Shown here: positions 5,674-12,453 of the stretch, piece by piece
How positions within the stretch are numbered: position 1 is the first letter of the stretch
How the letters are laid out: the number at the start of each line of letters is the position of its first letter
Source: Acidobacteriota bacterium
GTDB taxonomy: Bacteria > Acidobacteriota > Vicinamibacteria > Vicinamibacterales > UBA2999
Assembly (NCBI GenBank): GCA_947465645.1
Contig: CANIBQ010000117.1
Coordinates: forward strand, 1 to 13,254
Reading direction: 5' to 3'
Length of the DNA: 13,254 nucleotides
Translations under genes and position numbers: made by a program
The notes under the pieces: generated by a model
What the model was told of the DNA's origin: nothing
The model's database searches: none
The model's input: only the letters and a program-made list of their open reading frames with translations

Positions 5674-7215
5674 TCATCGCGACTTGCTCACGTTCCGGAG
5701 CGACTCGAAATTCCCGGTCGCGTTCATCACCAACCCCCGCACGGACGGCTGGCCGACCGCGACGTTGGTCCGATTCCAGAGGCTGATGTACGGGGAGTCC
5801 TCGGCGATGATCCGCTGGGCCTCGCCGTAGTACTTCTTCCGTTCCTCCTCAGTCGCCGCGGCGCTGGCCAGGTCGATCAGCCGGTCGACCTCAGGGTTGC
5901 TGTAGCGCCCGCGATTGAAGCCGTTGGGCGGCGCCATCTGCGAGTGGAATACCCGCCGCAGGATGTCGGGGTCGACCACGGCGCCTCCGGCCCACTGCAT
6001 CTGCACCATCTGGAAGTTCCCCTTCACGACATCCGCAAACATCGTCGCGAACTCGAGCGACTGGGCGTCGACGTCGACGCCGACCTCGCGCAGGTTCTGC
6101 TGGATCACCGCAGCCTGCTGGCGGAAGTCGTCGTTGACGCCGAGCTTCAGCGTGATCCGGAAGCGGGCGAGCGGGCCATTGCCGTCGGGGTCGGGATAGC
6201 CGGCTTCGTCCAACAGGGCTTTGGCGCGGGCGGGATCGTAGGTGTAGCGCTTGATCGTCGAATCGTAGGCCCAACTCTGCGGCGGGATGAGGCCTGTCGC
6301 CACTGTCGCCAGGCCGCGGCGGAGGTAGGCGACGATCGCCTCGCGGTTGACGGCGTAGGCGAGTGCCTGCCGGACGCGCCGGTCCTTCAGGATCGGGTCC
6401 TGCGTGTTGATGCTCACGTACATGTAGTCGAGGCCCGGCGCCTCGGCGAGCGTGACACGACCGTCCTCCTTCAACTGGTGGACGATGTCGGGCGGCATGA
6501 GGTTGACGACGACGTCAACGTCGCCCTTCTTCATCTCGAGCCCGAGCATCGTGTCATCGGGAATCACGCGGACGACGATGCCGTCATTGCTCGGCGCGCC
6601 GGCGTAGTAGTCCGCGAACGGCGAGAGCACCACGCGGTCATCCACGTCGTAGCGGACGAACCGGTAGGGTCCGGTGCCGACGAGCGTCCGGTTGAAGTCG
6701 GCGCCAGCGCCAGCCGGGACGATCGGCGGGCTCACCAGCTGTATCGGGAACGCCGCGAACGGCGCCCGGAGCTTGAACTCGACGGTGTAGGCGTCGATCG
6801 CCCGCACCGAGGCGAGCGGGCGGAACGCCCCCTTGAAGGGAGACGTCGAGGCGGGGTCGATGTAGCCCTGGTAGTTGAAGACGACATCGGCGGCGGTCAG
6901 CTCGTGGCCGTCGTGGAACCTGACGCCGCGCCTGAGCGTGGCGATGTAGGTGAGCGGATCGGGATTATCGAGCCGCTCGGCCAGCATCGGCCGGACGCGC
7001 AGGTCGTCGCCGATGTCCATCAGCGAGCTGAAGATCAGATGGTTGATGCGCTGAGCGGCCTCATCGGTGGCGAAGCGTGGATCGAGGTTGTTGGGCGGCT
7101 GTCTTATGCCGACCACCAGGACGCCAGACGCGACCTCGTTGCTGGAGCCGGCGCACGAGGTCGCGACAAGGCTCAATGCACATAGCCCAATGCTCAAGGC
7201 CCAACGGACGGTCAC
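5674..7215 (-). CDS. ABC transporter solute-binding lipoprotein, family 5 (DppA/OppA-like)
   Basis: A 513-residue protein of the peptide/nickel-type periplasmic binding family, which captures oligopeptides or similar solutes for an ABC importer. The N-terminus is a signal sequence ending in ATSC, with Cys21 as the likely lipid anchor. Family landmarks are VGIRQPPNNLDPRFATDEAA (35-54), LTYIATLRRGVRFHDG (88-103) continuing into LTAADVVFNY, GTGPYRFVRYD (180-190), RQALAYAVNRE in the middle and SPYISLWNRTNVAV near the end. The start is a GTG at 7215 overlapping the mutS stop by 4 bp (GTGA), so the two genes are probably translationally coupled. No permease or ATPase genes adjoin it, so this binding protein is an orphan here. 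The TGA stop directly abuts a family A repeat. Confidence 0.93.
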   Translation of the reverse strand: MTVRWALSIGLCALSLVATSCAGSSNEVASGVLVVGIRQPPNNLDPRFATDEAAQRINHLIFSSLMDIGDDLRVRPMLAERLDNPDPLTYIATLRRGVRFHDGHELTAADVVFNYQGYIDPASTSPFKGAFRPLASVRAIDAYTVEFKLRAPFAAFPIQLVSPPIVPAGAGADFNRTLVGTGPYRFVRYDVDDRVVLSPFADYYAGAPSNDGIVVRVIPDDTMLGLEMKKGDVDVVVNLMPPDIVHQLKEDGRVTLAEAPGLDYMYVSINTQDPILKDRRVRQALAYAVNREAIVAYLRRGLATVATGLIPPQSWAYDSTIKRYTYDPARAKALLDEAGYPDPDGNGPLARFRITLKLGVNDDFRQQAAVIQQNLREVGVDVDAQSLEFATMFADVVKGNFQMVQMQWAGGAVVDPDILRRVFHSQMAPPNGFNRGRYSNPEVDRLIDLASAAATEEERKKYYGEAQRIIAEDSPYISLWNRTNVAVGQPSVRGLVMNATGNFESLRNVSKSR

Positions 7216-9962
7216 GGCGTCTCCTCTGCGAGGCGCTGCAACTCGGCGAGCAGCTCGAGGGCGGCCCGTGGCGTCGTGCTGTCGACGTCAATGTCCTTGA
7301 GACGCCGCGCGAGCTCGCTGGTCTCGGCCTGCGCGAATAGTCCCATCTGCGCTGTTGGCGTGTCGCTGGGTGCGCCGGAGAGCGTCGGCCGGCCGCCGCG
7401 GGTCAGTTCGTCGCGCTCGAGGCCGCTGAGGATCTCGCGGGCTCTGGCAACGACGGAGGCGGGCAGCCCGGCGAGGCGGGCGACCTGGATGCCGTAGCTG
7501 CGATCGGAGCGGCCGGTGACGATTTTGCGCAGGAAGATGATGTCGTCTTTCCACTCGCGCGCCGCGACGTGGGCGTTGACGACCCCCGGGGTCGTGTCGG
7601 GGAGATCGGTCAGCTCGTGATAGTGCGTGGCGAAGAGCGTCTTCGGGCGCGCCTTGCTATTGGTCGCCAGGTACTCGGCCACGGCCCAGGCGATGCTGAG
7701 GCCGTCGAAGGTCGAGGTGCCGCGGCCGATCTCGTCGAGCACGACAAGGCTTCGAGACGAGGCGGCGTGCAGGATGTTGGCGGTCTCCTGCATCTCCACC
7801 ATGAAGGTCGACTGTCCGCGGGCGATGTTGTCGGAGGCGCCGACCCTGGCAAAGATGCGGTCGACGATCGGCACCTTGGCGTCGCGTGCCGGCACAAACG
7901 ATCCGATCTGCGCGAGCAGCGGGATGAGCGCGGTCTGCCGCAGGTAGGTCGACTTGCCGCCCATGTTCGGCCCGGTCAGGATCACCAGCTGCCGTGTCGT
8001 CCCGTTCAGATCGATGTCGTTGGGCACGAACGCATCGGCGGCGTAGCGCTCGACCACCGGGTGACGGCCGTCGGTCACGACGAAGTCGTCGCCGTCGTGG
8101 ACGTGCGGCTTGGTGTAGTTGGAGAGCGACGCGGTCTCGGCCAGCCCGGCGAGGACGTCGAGCGTGGCGAGCGCCCGCGCGGTGTCCTGGATCCGTCCGG
8201 CCTCGGCAGCGACGGCGCGGCGAAGTGTTTCGAAGATCTCGAGCTCGCGCTCGAGGATCCGCTCGTCGGCGCCAAGGATCTTCTCCTCGTACTCCTTGAG
8301 CGCCGGCGTAGTGAAACGTTCGCCGCCGGCGATCGTCTGCTTGCGCTGGTAGTCGTCTGGAACCGCGCCCAGATTGCTCCTGGTGATCTCGATGTAGTAG
8401 CCGAAGACGCGGTTGAAGCGAACCTTGAGCGAGGCGATGCCGGTGCGCGCGCGCTCGCGTTCCTCCATCTCGGCGATCACCTGGCGGCCGGAGCGGCTGA
8501 TCGCCTTGATCTCGTCGAGTTCCGGGTCGACGCCGTCGCGGGTGAAGCCGCCTTCGCGGGTCAGCGCCGGCGGTTCGTCGATGAGCGTTCGCTCGACCAG
8601 ATCACGGATGTCGGTGAGGTCGTCCAGTTCGGCGAGCAGGCTCTGAAGGAGCGGCGCCTGCACCTCCTGCAGGATCGACTTGACCCGAGGCACAGCGGCC
8701 AGCGACAGGCGCAGCGCCACCAGGTCGCGCGGGTTGGCTGAGCCAAGCGCGGCGCGGGCGACCAGCCGCTCGAGGTCGTGCACGCTCTTGAGCAGCTCGC
8801 GGAACTTGCCGCGGTCGGTGGCGCGGAATGCGAGTTCCTCGACGGCGTCGAGGCGATCGCGGATGCGTTCGAGCGCGTAGAGCGGGCGGAGGAGCCAGCT
8901 GCGCAGCATCCGCCCGGCCATCGACGTGACCGTGCGGTCGATCTCGTGGAGGAGCGAGCCTTGCGGCCCGCCTTCACTCCCAACCACGACCTCGAGATGC
9001 TTGAGCGTAATCGGGTCGATGATGAGACAGTCGGCAGAGGTCTTGTAGCTCAACGCCCGCACGTGCGCGAGGTCGGCCTTCTGGGTGTCGCGCAGGTAGG
9101 CGACCAGTCCGCCGGCCGCCTGCACCGCGGCGACGCGCCCATCGAGACCGAACCCCTCGAGGCCGTGCGTCTTCAACTGGTCGAGCAGTGTTCGCCGCGC
9201 CGCTTCCGGTTCGAAGCTCCAGGCGTCGACGGTCGTGACCGGAATCTGCAGGCGGGCGATCTCGGGGAGCCGGGTGGCGATATCGCTCTCCGCGGGAACC
9301 ACGATCTCGCGCGGACGCAGGACGGAGATCTCGTCGGCGAGCGCGGCCAGACCATCACCGCGATATTCCGCGGTGGTGAATTCGCCGGTCGACAGATCGA
9401 TCAGCGCCACGCCGTAGACGCCAGCCGGGCCTGACAAGGCCCGGCCTACAGGAGGAGCAGAGTCTCCCGTAGAGCGGACCGTGGCATCCGTAGAGCGGAC
9501 CGTGGCATCTGTAGAGCGGACCTTGTCAGGTCCGCTGCCAGGTCCGCTGTCGGGTCCCACGACAGCCATCAGAAACGACGGCTCACGCGCCTCGAGGTGC
9601 CCCGCATCCGTCAGCGTGCCTGGCGAGACGACGCGGACGACCTCGCGTTTGACGAGCCCCTTGGCGTTCTTCGGGTCCTCGACCTGCTCGCACAGTGCGA
9701 CGCGGAAGCCCTTGCGGACCAGCTTGCCGAGGTAGCCCTCGAGCGCGTGGTAGGGGATGCCGCACATCGGGATGCCGTGGCCGCCGGCGTCCTTGGAGCG
9801 CGAGGTCAGGGTGAGATCGAGCGCGCGCGCGGTGACCAGCGCGTCTTCGTAGAAGATTTCGTAGAAGTCACCCATGCGGAAGAACACGATGGCGTCGCGG
9901 TACTGCCGCTTCGCTTCGAGGTACTGCCGCATCGCGGGGCTTGGAGTCGCCGTGGATGACAT
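7212..9962 (-). CDS. mutS: DNA mismatch repair protein MutS with an in-frame repeat insertion
   Basis: A 916-residue MutS from the ATG at 9962; a GTG at 9977 lies inside a family D repeat and is less likely. MutS binds mismatches as a dimer and recruits MutL. The mismatch-wedge motif F33-Y34-E35 is in MGDFYEIF, Walker A GPNMGGKST is at about 664-672, the Walker B region LDEIGRGTST starts at 742, and STFMVEMQETANIL lies between them. All domains look intact and uninterrupted. The oddity is about 45 extra residues at 136-180 (DNA 9423-9557), between the strand ending SFLMAVV and the strand GVYGVALIDLSTGEF at the start of the connector domain, where E. coli has a short loop. The insert is translated palindromic repeat and contains three VRST units, two followed by DAT. 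The excess over E. coli MutS (853 aa) is roughly the insert plus terminal differences. The gene overlaps the solute-binding protein gene and is divergent from tsaB. Confidence 0.97.
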   Translation of the reverse strand: MSSTATPSPAMRQYLEAKRQYRDAIVFFRMGDFYEIFYEDALVTARALDLTLTSRSKDAGGHGIPMCGIPYHALEGYLGKLVRKGFRVALCEQVEDPKNAKGLVKREVVRVVSPGTLTDAGHLEAREPSFLMAVVGPDSGPGSGPDKVRSTDATVRSTDATVRSTGDSAPPVGRALSGPAGVYGVALIDLSTGEFTTAEYRGDGLAALADEISVLRPREIVVPAESDIATRLPEIARLQIPVTTVDAWSFEPEAARRTLLDQLKTHGLEGFGLDGRVAAVQAAGGLVAYLRDTQKADLAHVRALSYKTSADCLIIDPITLKHLEVVVGSEGGPQGSLLHEIDRTVTSMAGRMLRSWLLRPLYALERIRDRLDAVEELAFRATDRGKFRELLKSVHDLERLVARAALGSANPRDLVALRLSLAAVPRVKSILQEVQAPLLQSLLAELDDLTDIRDLVERTLIDEPPALTREGGFTRDGVDPELDEIKAISRSGRQVIAEMEERERARTGIASLKVRFNRVFGYYIEITRSNLGAVPDDYQRKQTIAGGERFTTPALKEYEEKILGADERILERELEIFETLRRAVAAEAGRIQDTARALATLDVLAGLAETASLSNYTKPHVHDGDDFVVTDGRHPVVERYAADAFVPNDIDLNGTTRQLVILTGPNMGGKSTYLRQTALIPLLAQIGSFVPARDAKVPIVDRIFARVGASDNIARGQSTFMVEMQETANILHAASSRSLVVLDEIGRGTSTFDGLSIAWAVAEYLATNSKARPKTLFATHYHELTDLPDTTPGVVNAHVAAREWKDDIIFLRKIVTGRSDRSYGIQVARLAGLPASVVARAREILSGLERDELTRGGRPTLSGAPSDTPTAQMGLFAQAETSELARRLKDIDVDSTTPRAALELLAELQRLAEETP
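9423..9557. repeat. family A repeat cluster inside mutS
   Basis: The cluster holds a complete element (9424-9449; arms GCCGGGCC and GGCCCGGC around TGACAA, GTAG head on the minus strand). Facing it on the plus strand are two 21-nt units (9469-9489, 9490-9510: GTAG, AGCGGACC, GTGGCATCC or GTGGCATCT). A complete element follows (9511-9536: GTAG, AGCGGACC, TTGTCA, GGTCCGCT), then stray right arms GGTCCGCT and GGGTCCC. The total is about 135 bp, a multiple of three, without a stop in the mutS frame. Confidence 0.9.
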
Positions 9963-9971
9963 GAGTGTCTG

Positions 9972-10055
9972 AACCACGAAGGCACGAGGATCCGGAAGGA
10001 CACGAAACTAAACAGGGGTTTCGTGATCTTGGCGATCATCGTGAACTTCGTGGTT
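9972..10055. repeat. family D dispersed element, second copy
   Basis: The mutS-tsaB gap is occupied by an 84-bp element with the same 10-bp ends as at 3961-4073: AACCACGAAG (9972-9981) and CTTCGTGGTT (10046-10055). Inside, GGACACGAAAC and GGTTTCGTGATC form further partial inverted repeats. Confidence 0.8.
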
Positions 10056-10057
10056 GA

Positions 10058-10063
10058 TATTAT
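10058..10063 (+). promoter_or_regulatory. candidate -10 box for tsaB
   Basis: TATTAT lies 10 nt before the tsaB ATG, implying a leader of about 4 nt. It begins 2 nt after the family D element ends. There is no Shine-Dalgarno site. Confidence 0.4.
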
Positions 10064-10073
10064 CTGTCACCGG

Positions 10074-10880
10074 ATGCTGATTCTTGCCCTCGACACGACG
10101 ACGCGCGCGGGAAGCTGTGCGCTGGCGCGGGACGGGCGCGTGATTCTTGAAGAGGGGAGCGACGTGTCGCTGCGGCCGGCGGCGCGCCTGCCGGGCGATC
10201 TGATGGCGCTCCTCGAGCACGCCGGGGTGAGGCTGGACGAGGTCGACCTGTTCGCCGTCGCCACCGGCCCAGGTTCATTCACCGGCCTCCGGATCGGCAT
10301 CGCGACGATGCAGGGGCTGGCGTTTGCGGCAGGGAAGCCGCTCATCGGCGTGTCCGGGTTCGATGCGCTGGCCGCTACCTGTAGGGCGGACCTTTACGGT
10401 CCGACTGGCGCGCCTGATAAGGCGCGCCCTGCAAGAGTCGCCACCTGGGTCGATGCCTGGCGCGGCGAGGTCTACGCGGCGCTCTACGAACCGGGCGCGG
10501 CGGCGCCGGAGCCTGTTGTTGCTCTTCCGGCTGACTTGCTGGAGCGGTACGACGCACGGTCTGGCGGACCTGACCCGACTGCGCCGAAGGCTTCGTCGGG
10601 GCAAGCCAGTGTCCGCCCTACAGGTGGAACGGGTGAGGTAATCACATTCGTCGGGGACGGGGCGGCGACCTATCGCGATCTGATTCTGGCGACGCTCGGG
10701 GATCGGGCGCGGATTGCGGAGCCGCCGGCGCCGCTCATTGCGGGCGTCATCGCCCAGCTCGCCACGCGAGCCGCGGAGGCAGGCGAGTTGCCGCCGCCGC
10801 ACGCGATCAGGCCGCTCTATGTCCGCCGCCCGGACGTGGAGATTGTCCGAGACGCGCCGCCGACCAGAGACAGGGCGTGA
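10074..10880 (+). CDS. tsaB: tRNA threonylcarbamoyladenosine biosynthesis protein TsaB
   Basis: A 268-residue TsaB, the ASKHA-fold partner of TsaD needed to make the t6A37 modification of ANN-decoding tRNAs. Landmarks are MLILALDTTTRAGSCAL (1-17), GPGSFTGLRIG (65-75), KPLIGVSGFDAL (88-99) and the VDAWRGEVYAALY strand-turn (126-138). The start is the ATG at 10074 because it gives the canonical MLILALDT N-terminus; a longer reading from 10023 runs through a repeat. Two segments absent from E. coli TsaB are translated repeats: residues about 103-120 (CRADLYGPTGAPDKARPA) and 163-184. Both fall where loops are expected, so the fold may survive. rimI follows with a 4-bp overlap (GTGA), a common pairing. 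Confidence 0.95.
   Translation: MLILALDTTTRAGSCALARDGRVILEEGSDVSLRPAARLPGDLMALLEHAGVRLDEVDLFAVATGPGSFTGLRIGIATMQGLAFAAGKPLIGVSGFDALAATCRADLYGPTGAPDKARPARVATWVDAWRGEVYAALYEPGAAAPEPVVALPADLLERYDARSGGPDPTAPKASSGQASVRPTGGTGEVITFVGDGAATYRDLILATLGDRARIAEPPAPLIAGVIAQLATRAAEAGELPPPHAIRPLYVRRPDVEIVRDAPPTRDRA
10381..10432. repeat. inverted pair of family A repeats inside tsaB (first insertion)
   Basis: A plus-strand element (10381-10403) has a GTAG head, arm GGCGGACC, loop TTTAC and right arm GGTCCG. It is followed tail to tail by a minus-strand element (10407-10432) with arms GGCGCGCC and GGCGCGCC around TGATAA and head GCAG. The pair is read through in frame as part of TsaB and resembles a REPIN (two REPs in inverse orientation). 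Confidence 0.85.
10562..10621 (-). repeat. family A-related element with nested hairpin inside tsaB (second insertion)
   Basis: Outer arms GGCGGACCTGAC and GTCCGCC are followed by CTAC (GTAG head on the minus strand, 10618-10621). Between them lies another inverted repeat, CCCGAC (10574-10579) with GTCGGG (10595-10600), around GAAGGCTTC. It is translated in frame as about 20 residues of TsaB. Confidence 0.75.
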
Positions 10881-11365
10881 CCGACGGCTGCACGATCGAG
10901 CTCCTCGGCGGCGCCGGTGATCCCGACGCGGACCTTGACGGCGTGCTCGAGGTCGAAGACGAGTCGTTCAGCAACCCCTGGACGCGCGCGATGTATGCCT
11001 GGGAGCTGCAGAACCGCGCGATCTGCCACATCTACGTCGTCCGCACCCCCGGCTGCGCGGTCGCCGGCTTCTGCGCGTTCTGGCTGGTGTTTGACGAGAT
11101 CCATATCAACAACATCGCCATGCGCCCGCGCTTCCGCGGTCAGGGGATGGGCACGACGCTGATGCACCGCGTGCTGGCCGAGGCCGGGCAGCTCGGAGCG
11201 CGGCGGGCGACGCTCGAGGTCCGCGCCTCCAACCAGCAGGCACTCAGTCTCTACACCCGGCTGGGGTTCTACGTGGCCGGTACGCGGCGGAACTACTACA
11301 CCAATCCCGTGGAAGACGCACTGATCCTGTGGCGGGAGGCGCTGGGTGGCGAGGTGGCGGGGTAG
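10877..11365 (+). CDS. rimI: ribosomal protein S18 alanine N-acetyltransferase, GNAT family
   Basis: A 162-residue GNAT acetyltransferase; RimI acetylates the N-terminal alanine of ribosomal protein S18 using acetyl-CoA. Seen: SFSNPWTRAMY (31-40) near the N-terminus, the acetyl-CoA pyrophosphate-binding loop RFRGQGMG (85-92), and LEVRASNQQALSLYTRLGF (113-131), which is highly typical of RimI. NYYTNPVEDALIL (139-151) includes Tyr141 as a candidate general acid. The start is the GTG at 10877, overlapping the tsaB stop by 4 bp, so coupling is likely. The tsaB-rimI order supports the RimI name over other GNATs, though substrate specificity is inferred. The TAG stop lies in the left arm of an inverted repeat. 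Confidence 0.92.
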   Translation: MTDGCTIELLGGAGDPDADLDGVLEVEDESFSNPWTRAMYAWELQNRAICHIYVVRTPGCAVAGFCAFWLVFDEIHINNIAMRPRFRGQGMGTTLMHRVLAEAGQLGARRATLEVRASNQQALSLYTRLGFYVAGTRRNYYTNPVEDALILWREALGGEVAG

Positions 11366-11423
11366 CGAGGGGGCTGGGGAGGTCGAGCTCGGCTACCCAA
11401 ATCCCTGGCCACCCGGCTACCCC
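11359..11423. repeat. inverted repeat GGGGTAGC / GCTACCCC downstream of rimI
   Basis: GGGGTAGC (11359-11366), which contains the rimI stop, pairs with GCTACCCC (11416-11423). Between them is a further GGCTACCC and GGCCACCC-type repetition. It may be another dispersed repeat family; there is no T-tract, so it is not a classical terminator. Confidence 0.5.
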
Positions 11424-11473
11424 GTATGTTACGTTTCGCTTCAGGCACCACCAGCGCGTAGACCTTCTTCAGC

Positions 11474-11481
11474 AAAGGAGG
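11474..11481 (+). promoter_or_regulatory. strong Shine-Dalgarno site of the DUF465 gene
   Basis: AAAGGAGG lies 7 nt before the ATG at 11489 and fixes that start. It is the best ribosome binding site in the window; several neighbours have none. Confidence 0.85.
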
Positions 11482-11488
11482 GGCGTTC

Positions 11489-11683
11489 ATGAACACCGAC
11501 GACCGCTTTCGCGAACTCATCGAGCGGCATCACCAGCTCGATGACCGGCTGCACGAACTGTCCGACCGCCACTACCTCTCGAATTCCGAACAACTCGAAG
11601 AAGTCACCTTGAAGAAGCGCAAGCTTGCTCTGAAGGATCAGATGGAGCAGATGGAGCAGATGGAGCAGATCGCCCGCGCCTAG
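11489..11683 (+). CDS. DUF465 / YdcH-like small protein
   Basis: A 64-residue, highly charged helical protein. The pattern of HHQLDDRLHEL (14-24), a central DRHYLSNSEQLEEV (26-39) and LKKRKLALKDQM (41-52) matches the DUF465 family (E. coli YdcH and relatives), small helical-hairpin proteins whose role is not firmly established. The start is fixed by an AAAGGAGG site. The C-terminus carries an MEQ triplet repeated three times (52-60), from 9-bp repeats ATGGAGCAG (11641-11670), which lengthens the second helix. The gene stands alone: a strong terminator follows directly, so it is a monocistronic unit between rimI and psd. It is probably cytoplasmic, since no signal or membrane segment is present. 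Confidence 0.9.
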   Translation: MNTDDRFRELIERHHQLDDRLHELSDRHYLSNSEQLEEVTLKKRKLALKDQMEQMEQMEQIARA

Positions 11684-11691
11684 ATTTTCCT

Positions 11692-11721
11692 GGGGGCCGG
11701 CCGGCGCTGGCCCCCTTTTTT
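11692..11721 (+). terminator. rho-independent terminator after the DUF465 gene
   Basis: A 7-bp perfect stem, GGGGGCC (11692-11698) and GGCCCCC (11709-11715), with a 10-nt loop and a run of six T (11716-11721). It is the only classical intrinsic terminator I see in the window. Confidence 0.88.
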
Positions 11722-11724
11722 CTG

Positions 11725-11730
11725 TACATT
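11725..11730 (+). promoter_or_regulatory. candidate -10 box for psd, implying a leaderless transcript
   Basis: TACATT ends 6 nt before the psd ATG at 11737, so a start 7 nt downstream would fall on the A of the ATG itself. It begins 3 nt after the terminator T-run. No -35 consensus or Shine-Dalgarno site is seen. Confidence 0.42.
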
Positions 11731-11736
11731 AAGCGG

Positions 11737-12378
11737 ATGCGCATCGACCCTGCCGGGCTGCCGTTCATCGGTGGCTCGCTCCTGCTCGCCGTCGTGACCA
11801 CGCTCTGGGGCGGCTGGGCTTACGCGTCGCTCTTCATTGTCTGTGCGCTCTTTTTTCTCTTCTTTTTCCGTGACCCGCATCGCGTGGTCACGGCGGGCGA
11901 CCGCGCGGTGCTGTCGCCCGCTGACGGGCGGGTGATGGTGGCGGGTGCGCCGACCGGGCAGGCCTTTCCGAAGGGCACCTGGAAGCAGATCAGTATTTTC
12001 CTGTCGCCGATGGACGTGCACGTGAACCGGATGCCGATTGGCGGACGGGTGACGCACGTGGAGTACCATCCCGGCCGCTTCCTGCCGGCCTACAAGGCGG
12101 AGGCTGGGGACCTGAACGAGTACACCGAGGTCTGGATCGACCACGGCGGCCAGAGGATTGTCGTCCGGCAAATCGTCGGCATCCTGGCGCGGCGGATTGT
12201 CTGCCGGACGGCCGTCGGCGCCGAGGTGAAGGCGGGCGACCGCTACGGCGTGATGAAGTTCGGCTCGCGCATGGACCTGTTCCTGCCGCCGGATGCGGTG
12301 ATCAAGGTGAAGGTGGGCGACAAGGTCAGCGCGGCGGTGACGGTGATTGCGGAGCTCGCGGATGTCAGGCAAAGCTGA
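11737..12378 (+). CDS. psd: phosphatidylserine decarboxylase proenzyme (short, archaeal type)
   Basis: A 213-residue proenzyme of the short type of phosphatidylserine decarboxylase, which makes phosphatidylethanolamine at the inner membrane. Residues about 8-28 and 30-44 (SLFIVCALFFLFFF) are hydrophobic membrane segments. Then come FRDPHR (44-49), VLSPADGRV (58-66), FLSPMDVHVNR (88-98) and the maturation site MKFGSRMDLFLP (173-184). Self-cleavage between Gly176 and Ser177 would turn Ser177 into the pyruvoyl cofactor. The C-terminal part matches the lipoyl-like fold of the family. The stop codon TGA is the centre of a family C palindrome, so the last residues (RQS) come from the repeat. pssA, the preceding enzyme in the pathway, follows 75 bp downstream in the same direction, indicating an operon. 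Confidence 0.95.
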   Translation: MRIDPAGLPFIGGSLLLAVVTTLWGGWAYASLFIVCALFFLFFFRDPHRVVTAGDRAVLSPADGRVMVAGAPTGQAFPKGTWKQISIFLSPMDVHVNRMPIGGRVTHVEYHPGRFLPAYKAEAGDLNEYTEVWIDHGGQRIVVRQIVGILARRIVCRTAVGAEVKAGDRYGVMKFGSRMDLFLPPDAVIKVKVGDKVSAAVTVIAELADVRQS

Positions 12379-12442
12379 AGCTTTGCCGCACGTTCGCAGA
12401 GCGATACAGCCGTCTCCTGTGGGATAAAGCTTTAGCTTTGCC
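12368..12442. repeat. inverted pair of family C palindromes between psd and pssA
   Basis: The first palindrome (12368-12387) has arms GGCAAAGCT and AGCTTTGCC around GA; its centre TGA is the psd stop codon. The second (12425-12442) reads in the opposite orientation, TAAAGCTTTAGC then TTTGCC. Together they fill most of the 75-bp gap between the two phospholipid genes and resemble a REPIN. Confidence 0.85.
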
Positions 12443-12453
12443 GTGAGCACACT

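Noticed and set aside
5413..7185. Long plus-strand open frame (590 codons)
   Set aside because: Antisense to the solute-binding protein and overlapping the TPR gene; no domain is recognisable and composition is shadow-like.
7569..8741. Plus-strand open frame of 390 codons
   Set aside because: Antisense to the most conserved part of mutS; no recognisable protein family.
9469..9536. CRISPR array
   Set aside because: The regular 21-nt repeats have no unique spacers of uniform length; they are REP-like head units inside a coding gene and no cas genes are nearby.
7212..9962. mutS as a pseudogene because of the repeat insertion
   Set aside because: The frame is uninterrupted and the mismatch-binding and ATPase motifs are intact, so a functional protein with an enlarged loop is more likely.
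9963..9977. Upstream GTG start for mutS
   Set aside because: It lies in the terminal repeat of a family D element; the ATG at 9962 gives an N-terminus comparable with other MutS proteins.
11359..11423. Rho-independent terminator after rimI
   Set aside because: The arms are 50 nt apart and there is no T-tract, so a dispersed repeat is the safer description.
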